Part shown: positions 7,411-15,544 of the stretch, piece by piece
Position numbering within the stretch: position 1 is the stretch's first letter
Layout: every line of letters begins with the position of its first letter
Assembly: GCF_900454025.1 (NCBI RefSeq)
Contig: NZ_UGQM01000001.1
Coordinates: forward strand, 6,076,001 to 6,140,000
Reading direction: 5' to 3'
DNA: 64,000 nt
Source of the DNA: Mycolicibacterium gilvum
GTDB lineage: Bacteria; Actinomycetota; Actinomycetes; Mycobacteriales; Mycobacteriaceae
Program-made: the position numbers and the translations under genes
The notes under the pieces: generated by a model
Told to the model about the DNA's origin: nothing
Seen by the model: the letters and a program-made list of their open reading frames with translations, nothing else
Database searches by the model: none

Positions 7411-7625
7411 TGCTACCTCTCGTTCCAGGCGTTTGCTTGTCGCCTCAAGACGGAGTCAAGCAAAACCGCACGCTGTGAACCTTACCGCGGTGTAGGTCGA
7501 GTCCCGGGCGGTGTCGGAATGCCAGGGTGATCTGATGTCCGCGACGGGTGAAGTGGATGCGTCTTGGAGGCTGGCAGGTGGCGAATTGACTTGCGGTGCA
7601 ACGGTCTTGCAGAACCATGCCCGGG
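7411..7625. other. Spacer left of the IS21 element
   Basis: No recognisable gene. If the P-loop ATPase fragment at 10271-10481 continued across the IS21 insertion, its 3-prime part should be here on the minus strand. No frame gives a convincing continuation, and no target duplication is visible, so the join has probably been altered. Confidence 0.4.
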
Positions 7626-7631
7626 TGTCGC

Positions 7632-7678
7632 TTGCCAGGGTGATGGGACCACCTGATTGCCAGGGGGATGGGACCACC
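7632..7678 (+). repeat. IS21 left-end transposase-site repeats
   Basis: Two tandem units of 22 bp at 7632-7653 and 7657-7678, both of the form TTGCCAGGG-GATGGGACCA, 25 bp apart. Confidence 0.85.
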
Positions 7679-7686
7679 GTGGCGCG

Positions 7687-8487
7687 TTATCGAGGATGCT
7701 CGTCGGGTCCCTCTGGGTCAAGCTGACCGGGTCGGGTGCGTTGGCGGTAGGACGGTCCTTCGATGACCAGGGTGTGGGCCGCAGCGGTGAGTCGGTCGAT
7801 GGCTGATTGGGCGAGCAGGGTGTCGGCGGTCATGGTCAGCCATTCGGCGGGTTCCCGGTTTGATGTCACGATGGTGGTCTTGGTTTGGTGGCGTTCGACG
7901 ACGATTTCGTAGAAGTCGCTGGTTTCGGTGGCGTCGAGGGGTCGCAGCGCGAAGTCGTCGATGATGAGGACGTCGACGGCCGCCAGTCGGCGGATCTCGG
8001 CGTCGACGGTGTGGTCGAGTCGGGCGGCGCGTAGCCGGGTGAACAGTTTGTCGGATCGGGCGAACAGGACGGTGTGGCGGCGACGAATGGCCAAGTGCCC
8101 CAGTGCTGTTGCCAGATGTGTTTTGCCTACGCCCACGGGCCCGAGGATGATTGCGGACTGTCCGGCGTCGAGGAATCGTAGCGAGGTCAGGTCGCCGAGC
8201 AGGGTACGGTCGTAGCGCAGGTCCTGTTGTGCGGTCCAGGAGTCGAAGCGCATCGTCGGGTCGAGTCCGGCTTTGGCCGCCCGCAGGGCGGCTGATCGGG
8301 ATTCGCGTCGGGATACTTCGTCGGCAAGAAGTGTTTCGAGGAATCCGATGTGGCTGAGTTTGTGCTGGCGGGCCAGTGCGGCCCGTTCGGGCAGGGTGTC
8401 GGCCAGGGCGCCGAGCTTGAGCGCTTTGAGCAGTCGGAGCAGGTCGGCGCCGACCGGGTCTGCGGCCACGCGGTTGGTAGTGGTCAT
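7687..8487 (-). CDS. istB: IstB-type transposition ATPase of the IS21 element
   Basis: 266 residues from the ATG at 8487 (MTTTNRVAADP). An in-frame start 27 nt upstream would overlap istA. Walker A is GPVGVGKTHLA (about residues 115-125), and Walker B is DVLIIDDFALR. It is an AAA+ DnaC-like helper that selects targets and activates the IstA transposase. The frame is intact and starts one base after the istA stop, so the two are translationally coupled. Confidence 0.92.
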   Translation of the reverse strand: MTTTNRVAADPVGADLLRLLKALKLGALADTLPERAALARQHKLSHIGFLETLLADEVSRRESRSAALRAAKAGLDPTMRFDSWTAQQDLRYDRTLLGDLTSLRFLDAGQSAIILGPVGVGKTHLATALGHLAIRRRHTVLFARSDKLFTRLRAARLDHTVDAEIRRLAAVDVLIIDDFALRPLDATETSDFYEIVVERHQTKTTIVTSNREPAEWLTMTADTLLAQSAIDRLTAAAHTLVIEGPSYRQRTRPGQLDPEGPDEHPR

Positions 8488-8488
8488 A

Positions 8489-10111
8489 TCAGCAGGTCCC
8501 CTCGGAGTCGGCATTGGCGATGACGGTCAATGATGTTGAGGTGGTGCCGAATTCGGATGGATCGCGCGAGAACCGGGTAGCGGTTTGGCCGACGGCCAGC
8601 GGCAGTGCCGGGATCGTGTTCTCGGTGGCGCGCTCGAGCATCGAGGCGATCTTGTTGACCGAGACGACGTCGAGATCCAGTGCCACCGAACATGCCTGCT
8701 CGACACGCTGCGCGCCGTAACGGCGCACCAGGCCCTGGAGTCGGTAGACGGTGCGCATCCGCGTCCACGGCAGCGGATCGTCGAGGATGCGTTCGGCGTA
8801 GATCCCGACGTTCGGGCCATAGGCGGCGCAGGTGGCGATCAGCGTCGTTAAGTCCCGCAGCGCGTAACCGACTTTGTGTTCGGGTAGATCAGCGCGGTCG
8901 GTACTGCGGCCTCCCGCAGGCTGACGAGGATGGACTTTGACCAGCACACCGCGGTGATAGAACTTCACCAGCTCACCGTCAGCACGCACGTCGAGGGTGT
9001 GCCCGATCCACTGCTCAGGAAGCGAGTAGAGGGCTTTGGCGACCTCGGCGTGGAAGTCGCGGTGCACCTTGACCGCTTTGAACACCGGCACGTCGTAGGC
9101 CCCCGGCACCGCCAGCAGCAGCGGTTGCTCCTCGGTGGTGAACACCTCCACCGGCCGTGCGCAGGTGGTGCCGTGGATGCGGGTCCCGGCAGTACGAAGA
9201 CACCACACGGTGACAGCCTGCTGCGCCTGCTCAATACTGGCGAATGTTTCACCGTCCCAGAAGTTTCGGCGCACGTACTGCACCGCACGCTCCACTCGCG
9301 GTTTGTCCTTTGGGGAGCGCACCCGAGCCGGGTCGGTGAGGAACCCGACATGACCGGCGTAGTCGAGCCACCCCTGGGTGAATCGGGGATTGACCGCATC
9401 AGCGGCGGCGATCACCGGCTTGAGGTTGTCCGGGATCAGCACCGCGAACACCCCTCCGAAGAACTCCCACGCCGCCTGACATCCGGCGATCACCGCCACC
9501 AGGGTCTGCGAGTAGGTCAGCCACACGAACATGTGCCGGGAGTAGACGGCGGTGAAGATCAGCGCGTGCACCTTGCGGCGCCGCCCACCATCGGCGTCGG
9601 TGAGCATCCCGAGGTAGCCGAAATCGATCTGGCATTCCACCCCGGGATCCCCGTCGGCGACCCGCACCGTGGTGTCCTTGCGGCCGAAACCGCAACGCTC
9701 ACCGGCGAATCGGTTCAACGTGCGATACGGCACCACGCACCCCTGACGGGCCAGCAGGGTCTCGATCTTGGTGATCGTCAACGGACGCTGCTCACCCTCG
9801 CCGGCCACCCACGCGGTGATCTGGTCCTCGAACCCCAGCAGCTGTTCCCACGCTGCGCCGTGGCCATCCGGGCGTACCGGGCGCACCGCGTCGGCGACAG
9901 CCCCGATCAACCCGTCATCGACGGCCTCAACGCCGTCGCTGCGGTGCAGACCAGCCGCTTGCGCAGCCTCGACGTAGCGGCGCACAGTTTTGCGGTCCAC
10001 GCCGCAATGCGCGGCGATCGTGCGGTAGCCCGGTGCCGGTAGCCCGGCGACCCCCAGCCACACCCGCAGCACTTCCCTGATCTCGTTCACACTGACCTCC
10101 CGAAAAGCCAT
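8489..10111 (-). CDS. istA: IstA-type transposase of the IS21 element
   Basis: 540 residues from the ATG at 10111 (MAFREVSVNEIREVLRVWL). The first 60 residues hold a helix-turn-helix (YRTIAAHCGVDRKTVRRYVE). The rve catalytic core follows with QIDFGYLG (first Asp), VLIPDNLKP (second Asp) and SPKDKPRVERAVQY (Glu), so the DDE triad is complete. Intact, so the element may be active. Longer upstream starts run into the terminal repeats and are less likely. Confidence 0.92.
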   Translation of the reverse strand: MAFREVSVNEIREVLRVWLGVAGLPAPGYRTIAAHCGVDRKTVRRYVEAAQAAGLHRSDGVEAVDDGLIGAVADAVRPVRPDGHGAAWEQLLGFEDQITAWVAGEGEQRPLTITKIETLLARQGCVVPYRTLNRFAGERCGFGRKDTTVRVADGDPGVECQIDFGYLGMLTDADGGRRRKVHALIFTAVYSRHMFVWLTYSQTLVAVIAGCQAAWEFFGGVFAVLIPDNLKPVIAAADAVNPRFTQGWLDYAGHVGFLTDPARVRSPKDKPRVERAVQYVRRNFWDGETFASIEQAQQAVTVWCLRTAGTRIHGTTCARPVEVFTTEEQPLLLAVPGAYDVPVFKAVKVHRDFHAEVAKALYSLPEQWIGHTLDVRADGELVKFYHRGVLVKVHPRQPAGGRSTDRADLPEHKVGYALRDLTTLIATCAAYGPNVGIYAERILDDPLPWTRMRTVYRLQGLVRRYGAQRVEQACSVALDLDVVSVNKIASMLERATENTIPALPLAVGQTATRFSRDPSEFGTTSTSLTVIANADSEGTC

Positions 10112-10163
10112 GCCCGCCGCCTCCGTGACTTCGACCGTCACGGCGATCAAACGAACAGATGAA

Positions 10164-10264
10164 GGGACCACCGACGCGACGCGCCGGTGGTCCCATAACT
10201 GGCAATCCAGGTGGTCCCATCACCCTGGCAAAATCAGCTCACACTGGTCCCATCCTCCTGGCAG
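10164..10264 (-). repeat. IS21 right-end transposase-site repeats
   Basis: Three reverse-strand units at 10186-10205, 10210-10231 and 10243-10264 match the left-end units. An extra half unit at 10164-10173 pairs with 10185-10194 as a perfect inverted repeat (GGGACCACCG). Confidence 0.8.
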
Positions 10265-10270
10265 ACGACA

Positions 10271-10481
10271 TGCAGCATCAACGCGGCGCTGGTGCTCAAG
10301 GAGTTTTGTATACGCCGACTGGCCGACCTGTTGACGCTCCGGTTCCGTCAGGACCACATCCCACAGATACGACCGTCGCGACTCGTGGAACCAGGCACCA
10401 TCGGGATACTGGACAGAGAAGACGCGTTCGCGTTCCAGCGCGTTGCGCGTCGCACCCCAGGCGACCGCGTCGACGCCTAGG
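10271..10481 (-). pseudogene. Second piece of the interrupted P-loop ATPase gene
   Basis: On the minus strand this piece reads VDAVAWGATRNALERERVFS, then a segment rich in aromatic and charged residues (SYLWDVVLTEPERQQVGQSA), ending at RRVDAA against the IS21 end. Joining it to the 11576-12627 piece after deleting the IS481 element and one CCTAGG copy gives an uninterrupted frame (EIPGYLG-VDAVAWG). The 3-prime end of the gene beyond the IS21 element is not found. Confidence 0.8.
10476..10481. repeat. IS481 target-site duplication, left copy
   Basis: CCTAGG, identical to 11576-11581. It has the NCTAGN form favoured by IS481-family elements. Confidence 0.9.
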
Positions 10482-11575
10482 TGTCGTGACCTGAGACGTT
10501 GTTGTCAGCCGGCGAGCCGGCTGATGGGTGGGTGTCCGCGCAGAGCGGAGTGGCCTCGTTGAGTGTTGTATCGGTGCAGGAATCGGTCAAGTCCTCGTGT
10601 GCGCAGGCTGTTTGACGTCCATGGTCGGGCGTAGGCCCATTCGTTGAGCAGCGTCCGGTTGAAGCGTTCGACTTTGCCGTTGGTCCAAGGGCAGCCCGGT
10701 TTGATGAACCGGCGCCGCAGGCCCCAGGCGGTGCACACCCAGCCCCAGTTGGTGCCGTGCCGGTAGACCAACGCGTTGTCGGTCAACAGCCGCCGTACGC
10801 GGATGCCGTGGCTGGCGAACCATGTCATCGCGCGGTGCAGAAATTCTGCGCAGGTCGGGTCTTTCTCATCGGAGAGGACTTCGCTGTAGGCCAGCCGGGT
10901 GTGGTTATCGATGGCGGTGTGGACGTAGTCGTAGCCGATCCGGGTCGTCTTGTGGCGGTTGGCCACTGAGACCGCTGCGTCGCGTCCGTGCAGACGCCAC
11001 CCGCCGCCTTTGGGGATGCGTCCGAGCTTTTTGACATCGACGTGGACCAGCGAGCCCGGGGTGCGGTGCTCGTAGCGGTTGGGGCTGCGCCGCGACGAGC
11101 GCACCGGCTCGCCGGTGATCGGGTCGATCGCGGCCAGATGGGGCACCTGGTGGCGGGCCAGGATCCGCCCGACCGTAGACGGGTTCAGGCCGAGTTCGGC
11201 GGCCAGGACGACTGCGCCGCGCTTGCGGCGGCATCGGGCGGCGAGCACTTTCTGCTCGATCTTTTTACTGGTGCGTGCCGGCATCCGGATCGGTCGCGAG
11301 GACCGATCGGCCAGAGCTGCATCGCCGCCCTCCTCGTAGCGGCGTAGCCACTTGTAGACCGTGGCAAGGGAAATACCCAGCTGCTCTGCGACGTGAGCGG
11401 GTGGCCAGCCGGCCGCGACACGCTCAACGATGAGGCGACGAGCGAACAGATTGGTACGGGCGTTAGCGTGAGACACGAGGACCTCCTACGGGTGAATGCC
11501 AGACACATCCACTCCGTCAGGAGGTCCTCCCTTTTTCAACCAGGCGCGCCGTCAACAACCTGTCAGGTCACGACA
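10482..11575 (-). mobile_element. IS481-family insertion sequence, complete
   Basis: 1094 bp bounded by near-perfect inverted repeats that begin TGTCGTGACCTGA at both ends (25 bp with 3 mismatches). It is flanked by a 6-bp CCTAGG duplication. It carries one intact transposase on the minus strand and splits the ATPase gene. Perfect flanks and an intact frame point to a recent insertion. Confidence 0.93.
10505..11476 (-). CDS. IS481-family DDE transposase
   Basis: 323 residues. N-terminal helix-turn-helix (WPPAHVAEQLGISLATVYKW), a second HTH near VVLAAELGLNPSTVGRIL, then the rve core: VHVDVKKLG (Asp), RRLLTDNALVY (Asp) and WTNGKVERFNRTL (Glu). All three catalytic acids are present. It ends 23 nt from the left terminus, as is usual for compact IS481 elements. 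Confidence 0.92.
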   Translation of the reverse strand: MSHANARTNLFARRLIVERVAAGWPPAHVAEQLGISLATVYKWLRRYEEGGDAALADRSSRPIRMPARTSKKIEQKVLAARCRRKRGAVVLAAELGLNPSTVGRILARHQVPHLAAIDPITGEPVRSSRRSPNRYEHRTPGSLVHVDVKKLGRIPKGGGWRLHGRDAAVSVANRHKTTRIGYDYVHTAIDNHTRLAYSEVLSDEKDPTCAEFLHRAMTWFASHGIRVRRLLTDNALVYRHGTNWGWVCTAWGLRRRFIKPGCPWTNGKVERFNRTLLNEWAYARPWTSNSLRTRGLDRFLHRYNTQRGHSALRGHPPISRLAG

Positions 11576-11581
11576 CCTAGG
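11576..11581. repeat. IS481 target-site duplication, right copy
   Basis: CCTAGG, matching 10476-10481. Confidence 0.9.
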
Positions 11582-12627
11582 TAGCCAGGAATCTCAGCTT
11601 CGGGCAGCGGGTAGGCGAATGCGGACAGTCGTCGTGCGGCATGGTGAGCCTCTGTAGGTAATCGCATCAACGCGTCAGCCAGTACATCGTTGAAAAGCGT
11701 TGGTGCCGAGTAGTGGTCGACTCGACCGCCACTTCTGAGATGCGCGACCAAGCCCTCAACCAGAAGCGGATAGCCTGCGGTTAAGGCGTAAACGTCGTCC
11801 ACATACTTATCCAACCCAGCTGATGCGAGCCAGCGCTCAACGTCATCGCGACCCAGGCCTGCGACCTGCACCTCGGGCACGCCCAACTTCCGTAGTCGGG
11901 TCAAGCCAGACGTGGAGTCGATTTCCGCGGACGACCAGGCGACGACTATCCGGACGCGGTGCGCGGGTTTCACCACCAATGAGCTCAGCACTCGCTGGTC
12001 GTCATCGCTGAGGCGGTTCCCCTCATCCAGCGTTATGACGATGTCGCGACCCACGACCGCCGCCACCTCGTCTCCCATTCGCACTAGCAGCCGGACGACG
12101 TTGATATCCGATTGCGCACGGAGCGTCCGCCGTAACTCCGGACCGCTGTCCTTGTTCAGCGTCGCCCAGAACTTCAGCAACCCCTTCCCCGCGTTCTGAC
12201 CGAGTTTGGTCTTGGCGAACTCGATCACTTCTTCTACAACGGCATCGGCCAGTGCCCTACCGACTTCGAGTGCCGCTTCCTTCGTCGCGTGCCGCAGCCG
12301 CTTAGCCAGGTCACGCCATTTCCCTTGACCAGGACCAGCGGTCGCCAGCACCGTCGCCAAAGAGTCAATCAACGCAGTCTGCAGCGACCCGCTGTCGAAA
12401 GGACACACCGCCACCGGCGCCGCCACTACGGAGCTCGGATACTCCGCAACAGTCGCTTGCAGCACCGAAGACTTTCCGGTTCCGGTGTCACCCGTGACGA
12501 GCACAACCGGACCGCCACTTGTAACGACTTGCCACACCTCTGGACGCATGCGCTCAGCCTCGCAAGTCGATCCGACACGCTCGTCGTGACACAACCGTCT
12601 CGGTGACGGCCCAGGCATAAACGCCAT
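11576..12627 (-). pseudogene. 5-prime piece of a P-loop (STAND-like) ATPase gene split by IS481
   Basis: About 350 residues survive from an ATG at 12627 (an inner ATG is also possible). Walker A is VTGDTGTGKSSVLQ (about residues 44-57), and Walker B with sensor region is DIVITLDEGNRLSDDD, followed by RIVVAWSSAEID. This is the layout of AAA/STAND NTPases. The C-terminal part (VDDVYALTAGYPLLVEGLVA) is a helical lid. Such ATPases often drive defence, signalling or transcription switches; nothing here fixes the role. The frame runs into the IS481 end at EIPGYLG and continues at 10481. It sits downstream of dnaB on the same strand, with a 119-bp gap holding operator-like repeats. Confidence 0.8.
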
Positions 12628-12660
12628 GCGCGCGTGGCGAGCGCTTCAATACAGCGGCAA

Positions 12661-12730
12661 TTCTCACTCCCATGTCATATACGACATTGGGATGACATCC
12701 GAGATGAGAATGCGACATTTCAAATGAGAA
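12661..12730 (-). promoter_or_regulatory. Repeat-rich control region ahead of the ATPase gene
   Basis: Contains the dyad TGTCATATACGACA (12673-12686), two direct copies of ATGAGAA exactly 20 bp apart (12704-12710 and 12724-12730) and a near-inverse TTCTCAC at 12661-12667. The AT-rich content and two-turn spacing suggest regulator binding. No -10/-35 pair is clear enough to name. Confidence 0.4.
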
Positions 12731-12746
12731 CCGACAGCCGCGGTGC

Positions 12747-15062
12747 CTATTTCGCCATGTTCGAGAACCGCGACAGGTGCAGCTGATGGGCGACGGTGAC
12801 CGTCCGCGTCGGGCCGGCGCGGTGCTTGGCCACGATCAGGTCCGCTTCCCCGCCGCGGGGGTCGTCGCTCTCGAACGCGTCCGGCCGGTGCAGCAGGATT
12901 ACCATATCCGCGTCCTGCTCGATCGATCCCGATTCACGGAGATCGGACAGCATCGGCTTCTTGTCGGTGCGCTGCTCCGGTCCACGGTTCAGCTGGCTCA
13001 TCGCGACCACCGGAACTTCCAGCTCCTTGGCCAAAAGCTTGATCTGCCTTGAGAATTCGGAGACTTCCTGCTGACGCGACTCCACCTTCTTGCCTGAAGT
13101 CATCAGCTGCAGGTAGTCGATCACGATGAGGCGCAGATCTGCCTTCTGCTTCAACCGCCGCGCCTTCGCCCGGATCTCCATCATCGTGAGGTTCGGCGAA
13201 TCGTCGATGTAGAGCGGCGCTTCGCTGATCTCACTCATGCGGCGCGCCAGCTTGGTCCAGTCGTCGTCGTTCATCCGGCCCGATCTCATGTCGGCCAGTT
13301 TGATCTTCGCCTCCGCCGACAGCAGACGCATGACGATCTCGGTCTTGCTCATCTCCAGAGAGAACACGATGCTCGGCAGCTGATGCTTGATCGAGCAGGA
13401 CCGCATGAAATCCAGTCCGAGAGTGGAGTTGTGGGTCGGGATCATCGACCGGCCGGCCAGATACAGATGGTCGTCGTTGTCCACCTCGACGCACCGCACC
13501 GGCACGCTCGGCACAGGGCGCACATCCGTGATGAACCGCGAACCCGAGCGGACCGTGCTCGCGCTACGCCGACGCTCCTTGTGCAGCACCGCTTTCCGGT
13601 GCAGCCCGAAGACCACGTCGTCGGTGCTGAAATTGATCGTGTACGCCACGGACGAGTCGGCGCTGCGACCGTTCACGGCCTTCTTTGCGATCTGGCAGCG
13701 GTATCCGAGCGACACGACCAGCTCGGCGACATCGCCGATCAGGCGCGCATTCGTCCCGGTGTACTGCACAGAACCGCCGTTGGGGACTGTGCCGTCCGTA
13801 TCGAGAAGCCCCGCCAGCAAGGCCCGGCGCTGCTCCTCCGACGCACGGAGGTAATCGATCGGAATGTGCTTGGCGCCAAGGACTCCGATCGTGCGCAGGC
13901 GCTCCCCCGACAGGCCGCGGTCCTCGCCCTCGATGCGCATCAGGATCTCGGGGTCGGCAGTCGTGATCTGAGCGGCCGTCGACGCTCCGTCACCGAGCCA
14001 CGCACCCAGGGTGTACGGCGAGATGAGAAGATCCTGCGCGGTCCCCTGGATGGGCGCGGTGTTGACGACCGAATGATTGAAACCCAGCGTCTCGGCGATC
14101 TCACGCGTCGTACGGATCGCGGCCGACTTCCGCGACGCCCTCGTCTCGGTCAGCCACTGATGCTCGGCATCTGCGACGAGGACCGTGCCATCGGAGAATT
14201 CGACCTCGAAGCACGGCCGGTCGACCATCACGTTGGTCGCCGCGACCACCCGCGTCGGCTTGCCGTCAGCACCGATGAGGAAGTCGCCGACCTTGACCTC
14301 GGCCATCGTGGTCCAACCGGTCGGCGTCGGAAGCGGGGTGTCCAGCGCCAGAGCCTTGCCCATACCCGGCCTCGCCGCAACCACGATCATCTGACCCGGG
14401 TGCAGTCCGTTGGTCAGCTCGTCGAGGTCGGTGAACCCCGTCGGCACCCCCTTGGAGATGCCGCCCTGCGAGGCGATCGCGTCGATCTCGTCCATCGCGG
14501 GCTGCAGAATCTCTTCGAGGATCACGTAGTCCTCGGAGGACTTGCGTTCGGTGACGTCGTAGATCTCGGCCTGGGCCCGGTCCACGATCTCGTTTACGTC
14601 GGCCCCGTCGGCACCGGCGTAGCCGTACTGCACCACGCGCGTGCCCGCCTCGACCAGACGGCGCAGCAGCGACTTCTCCGCGACGATCTCCGCGTAGTAC
14701 CCCGCGTTGGCCGCGGTCGGCACCGTCGAGATCAGCGTGTGCAGATACGGCGCACCACCCACCCGGCGCAACAGACCGCGCCGGTCGAGTTCGGCGGCGA
14801 CGGTGACCGCGTCGGCCGGTTCACCCCGCCCGTACAGGTCCAGGATCGCGTCGTAGACGAGTTGGTTGGCCGGCTTGTAGAAGTCCCCGGGCCGCAGTTT
14901 CTCCAGCACGTCGGCGACGGCGTCCTTGCTCAGCAGCATGCCGCCCAGCACCGCCTGCTCGGCGGCGGCGTCCTGCGGGGGTTGGCGGCCGAAGTCCTCG
15001 CTGGGAGGCGGCTCGAGGTCGGACCGATCCCCTGAACGACCCCGATCATCTACGACAGCCAC
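12747..15062 (-). CDS. dnaB: Replicative DNA helicase DnaB with an intein
   Basis: 771 residues from a GTG at 15062. The host DnaB is 462 residues: N-terminal primase-interaction domain (about 25-130), then the RecA-like ATPase. The P-loop RPGMGK-ST is interrupted exactly between K236 and S546 by a 309-residue intein. After splicing, Walker A becomes GMGKST. The C-extein carries LRLIVIDYLQLM (Walker B) and the DNA-loop region (ELEVPVVAMSQLNR). DnaB unwinds DNA at the fork as a hexamer. Without splicing the P-loop is split and the helicase should be inactive. The rplI operon lies upstream on the same strand with a terminator between. Confidence 0.96.
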   Translation of the reverse strand: MAVVDDRGRSGDRSDLEPPPSEDFGRQPPQDAAAEQAVLGGMLLSKDAVADVLEKLRPGDFYKPANQLVYDAILDLYGRGEPADAVTVAAELDRRGLLRRVGGAPYLHTLISTVPTAANAGYYAEIVAEKSLLRRLVEAGTRVVQYGYAGADGADVNEIVDRAQAEIYDVTERKSSEDYVILEEILQPAMDEIDAIASQGGISKGVPTGFTDLDELTNGLHPGQMIVVAARPGMGKALALDTPLPTPTGWTTMAEVKVGDFLIGADGKPTRVVAATNVMVDRPCFEVEFSDGTVLVADAEHQWLTETRASRKSAAIRTTREIAETLGFNHSVVNTAPIQGTAQDLLISPYTLGAWLGDGASTAAQITTADPEILMRIEGEDRGLSGERLRTIGVLGAKHIPIDYLRASEEQRRALLAGLLDTDGTVPNGGSVQYTGTNARLIGDVAELVVSLGYRCQIAKKAVNGRSADSSVAYTINFSTDDVVFGLHRKAVLHKERRRSASTVRSGSRFITDVRPVPSVPVRCVEVDNDDHLYLAGRSMIPTHNSTLGLDFMRSCSIKHQLPSIVFSLEMSKTEIVMRLLSAEAKIKLADMRSGRMNDDDWTKLARRMSEISEAPLYIDDSPNLTMMEIRAKARRLKQKADLRLIVIDYLQLMTSGKKVESRQQEVSEFSRQIKLLAKELEVPVVAMSQLNRGPEQRTDKKPMLSDLRESGSIEQDADMVILLHRPDAFESDDPRGGEADLIVAKHRAGPTRTVTVAHQLHLSRFSNMAK
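13428..14354 (-). other. DnaB intein, class 3 type, with LAGLIDADG endonuclease
   Basis: 309 residues (DnaB residues 237-545). It starts with Ala (ALALDTPLPTPTGW), not Cys or Ser. It shows the class 3 WCT set: Trp in block B (ADAEHQW), Cys in block F (PVRCVEVD) and Thr in block G (MIPTHN), followed by Ser at +1. The block F Cys is then the first nucleophile. Both DOD motifs are present (LGAWLGDGAS and LLAGLLDTDG), so the homing endonuclease may be active. This class is known in M. smegmatis DnaB. Confidence 0.9.
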
Positions 15063-15492
15063 GCGACGTCTCTCCTCCTCGATCGAATGTGAACAGACGT
15101 TCGAAGGTTACCGCCGTGATGCTAGAACCAGCCTCCGACAAAGCCCCCCGCAAGGACGGCGAACCAGCCCTGCGACGGGTAACGCTAGACGTTGCTGGCG
15201 AGGACGCAACCGCCCCCTGTTGATGAGCCTGTGGATGGGGTGTGGATACGTCAGGTCGAGCATGTTGAGGCCTTGGGGAGAACTTGTTAATAGACATCGT
15301 CGTCAAGCGCGTTTTCCCAGCTAGACCTACGGTAGGCCGGTGGAGGACCTGTGGATGGGAAATTGCTCGGCGTGTCGTGCCGGGTTGACGGGTCGGGCGT
15401 GTTGTGTTTCCGCCCGGGGCCCCGCAGGTTAACGCCAGGTTAGGTTCGCTGGGATTGCCCCGCCCGAAAAAGTTCGCCACCGAAAACGGCAA
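15063..15492. other. Intergenic region upstream of dnaB
   Basis: No real gene is visible. M. tuberculosis has a small ORF (Rv0057) at this place; nothing equivalent is seen. The region presumably holds the dnaB promoter. Two sites, 15230-15238 and 15350-15358, read CCATCCACA on the minus strand, which fits the loose mycobacterial DnaA-box consensus. A further TGTGGATAC lies at 15241. Confidence 0.5.
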
Positions 15493-15530
15493 CGGCCGGG
15501 CGCAGACCTTGTAAGGTCTACGCCCGGCCG
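15493..15530 (-). terminator. Strong hairpin terminator of the rpsF-ssb-rpsR-rplI operon
   Basis: A 38-nt dyad: arms CGGCCGGGCG and AGACCTT pair with AAGGTCT and CGCCCGGCCG around a GT loop, with one bulged pair position. It lies 14 nt after the rplI stop. No long T run follows, as is usual for mycobacteria. Confidence 0.85.
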
Positions 15531-15544
15531 TGGAGCCGGTATCG

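Larger units (their letters stand above)
7626..10270 (-). mobile_element. IS21-family insertion sequence, complete
   Basis: About 2645 bp, with istA and istB on the minus strand. The ends match as inverted repeats: left TGTCGCTTGCCAGGGTGATG, right (reverse strand) TGTCGTCTGCCAGGAGGATG. Five copies of a unit of the form TTGCCAGGGTGATGGGACCA lie at the ends (two left, three right), the multiple transposase-site layout typical of IS21. No matching direct repeat flanks it. Confidence 0.88.

Noticed and set aside
7456..7677. 73-residue minus-strand frame at the IS21 left end
   Set aside because: It starts inside the IS terminal repeats; the remaining residues match nothing I know. Kept only as a possible unrecognised remnant.
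10211..10480. Plus-strand 89-residue frame between the two insertion elements
   Set aside because: The minus strand there continues the ATPase reading frame exactly, so the plus frame is a shadow.
13383..15035. 550-residue plus-strand open frame antisense to dnaB
   Set aside because: Shadow frame of a GC-rich gene; no family resemblance, and the opposite strand is clearly DnaB plus intein.
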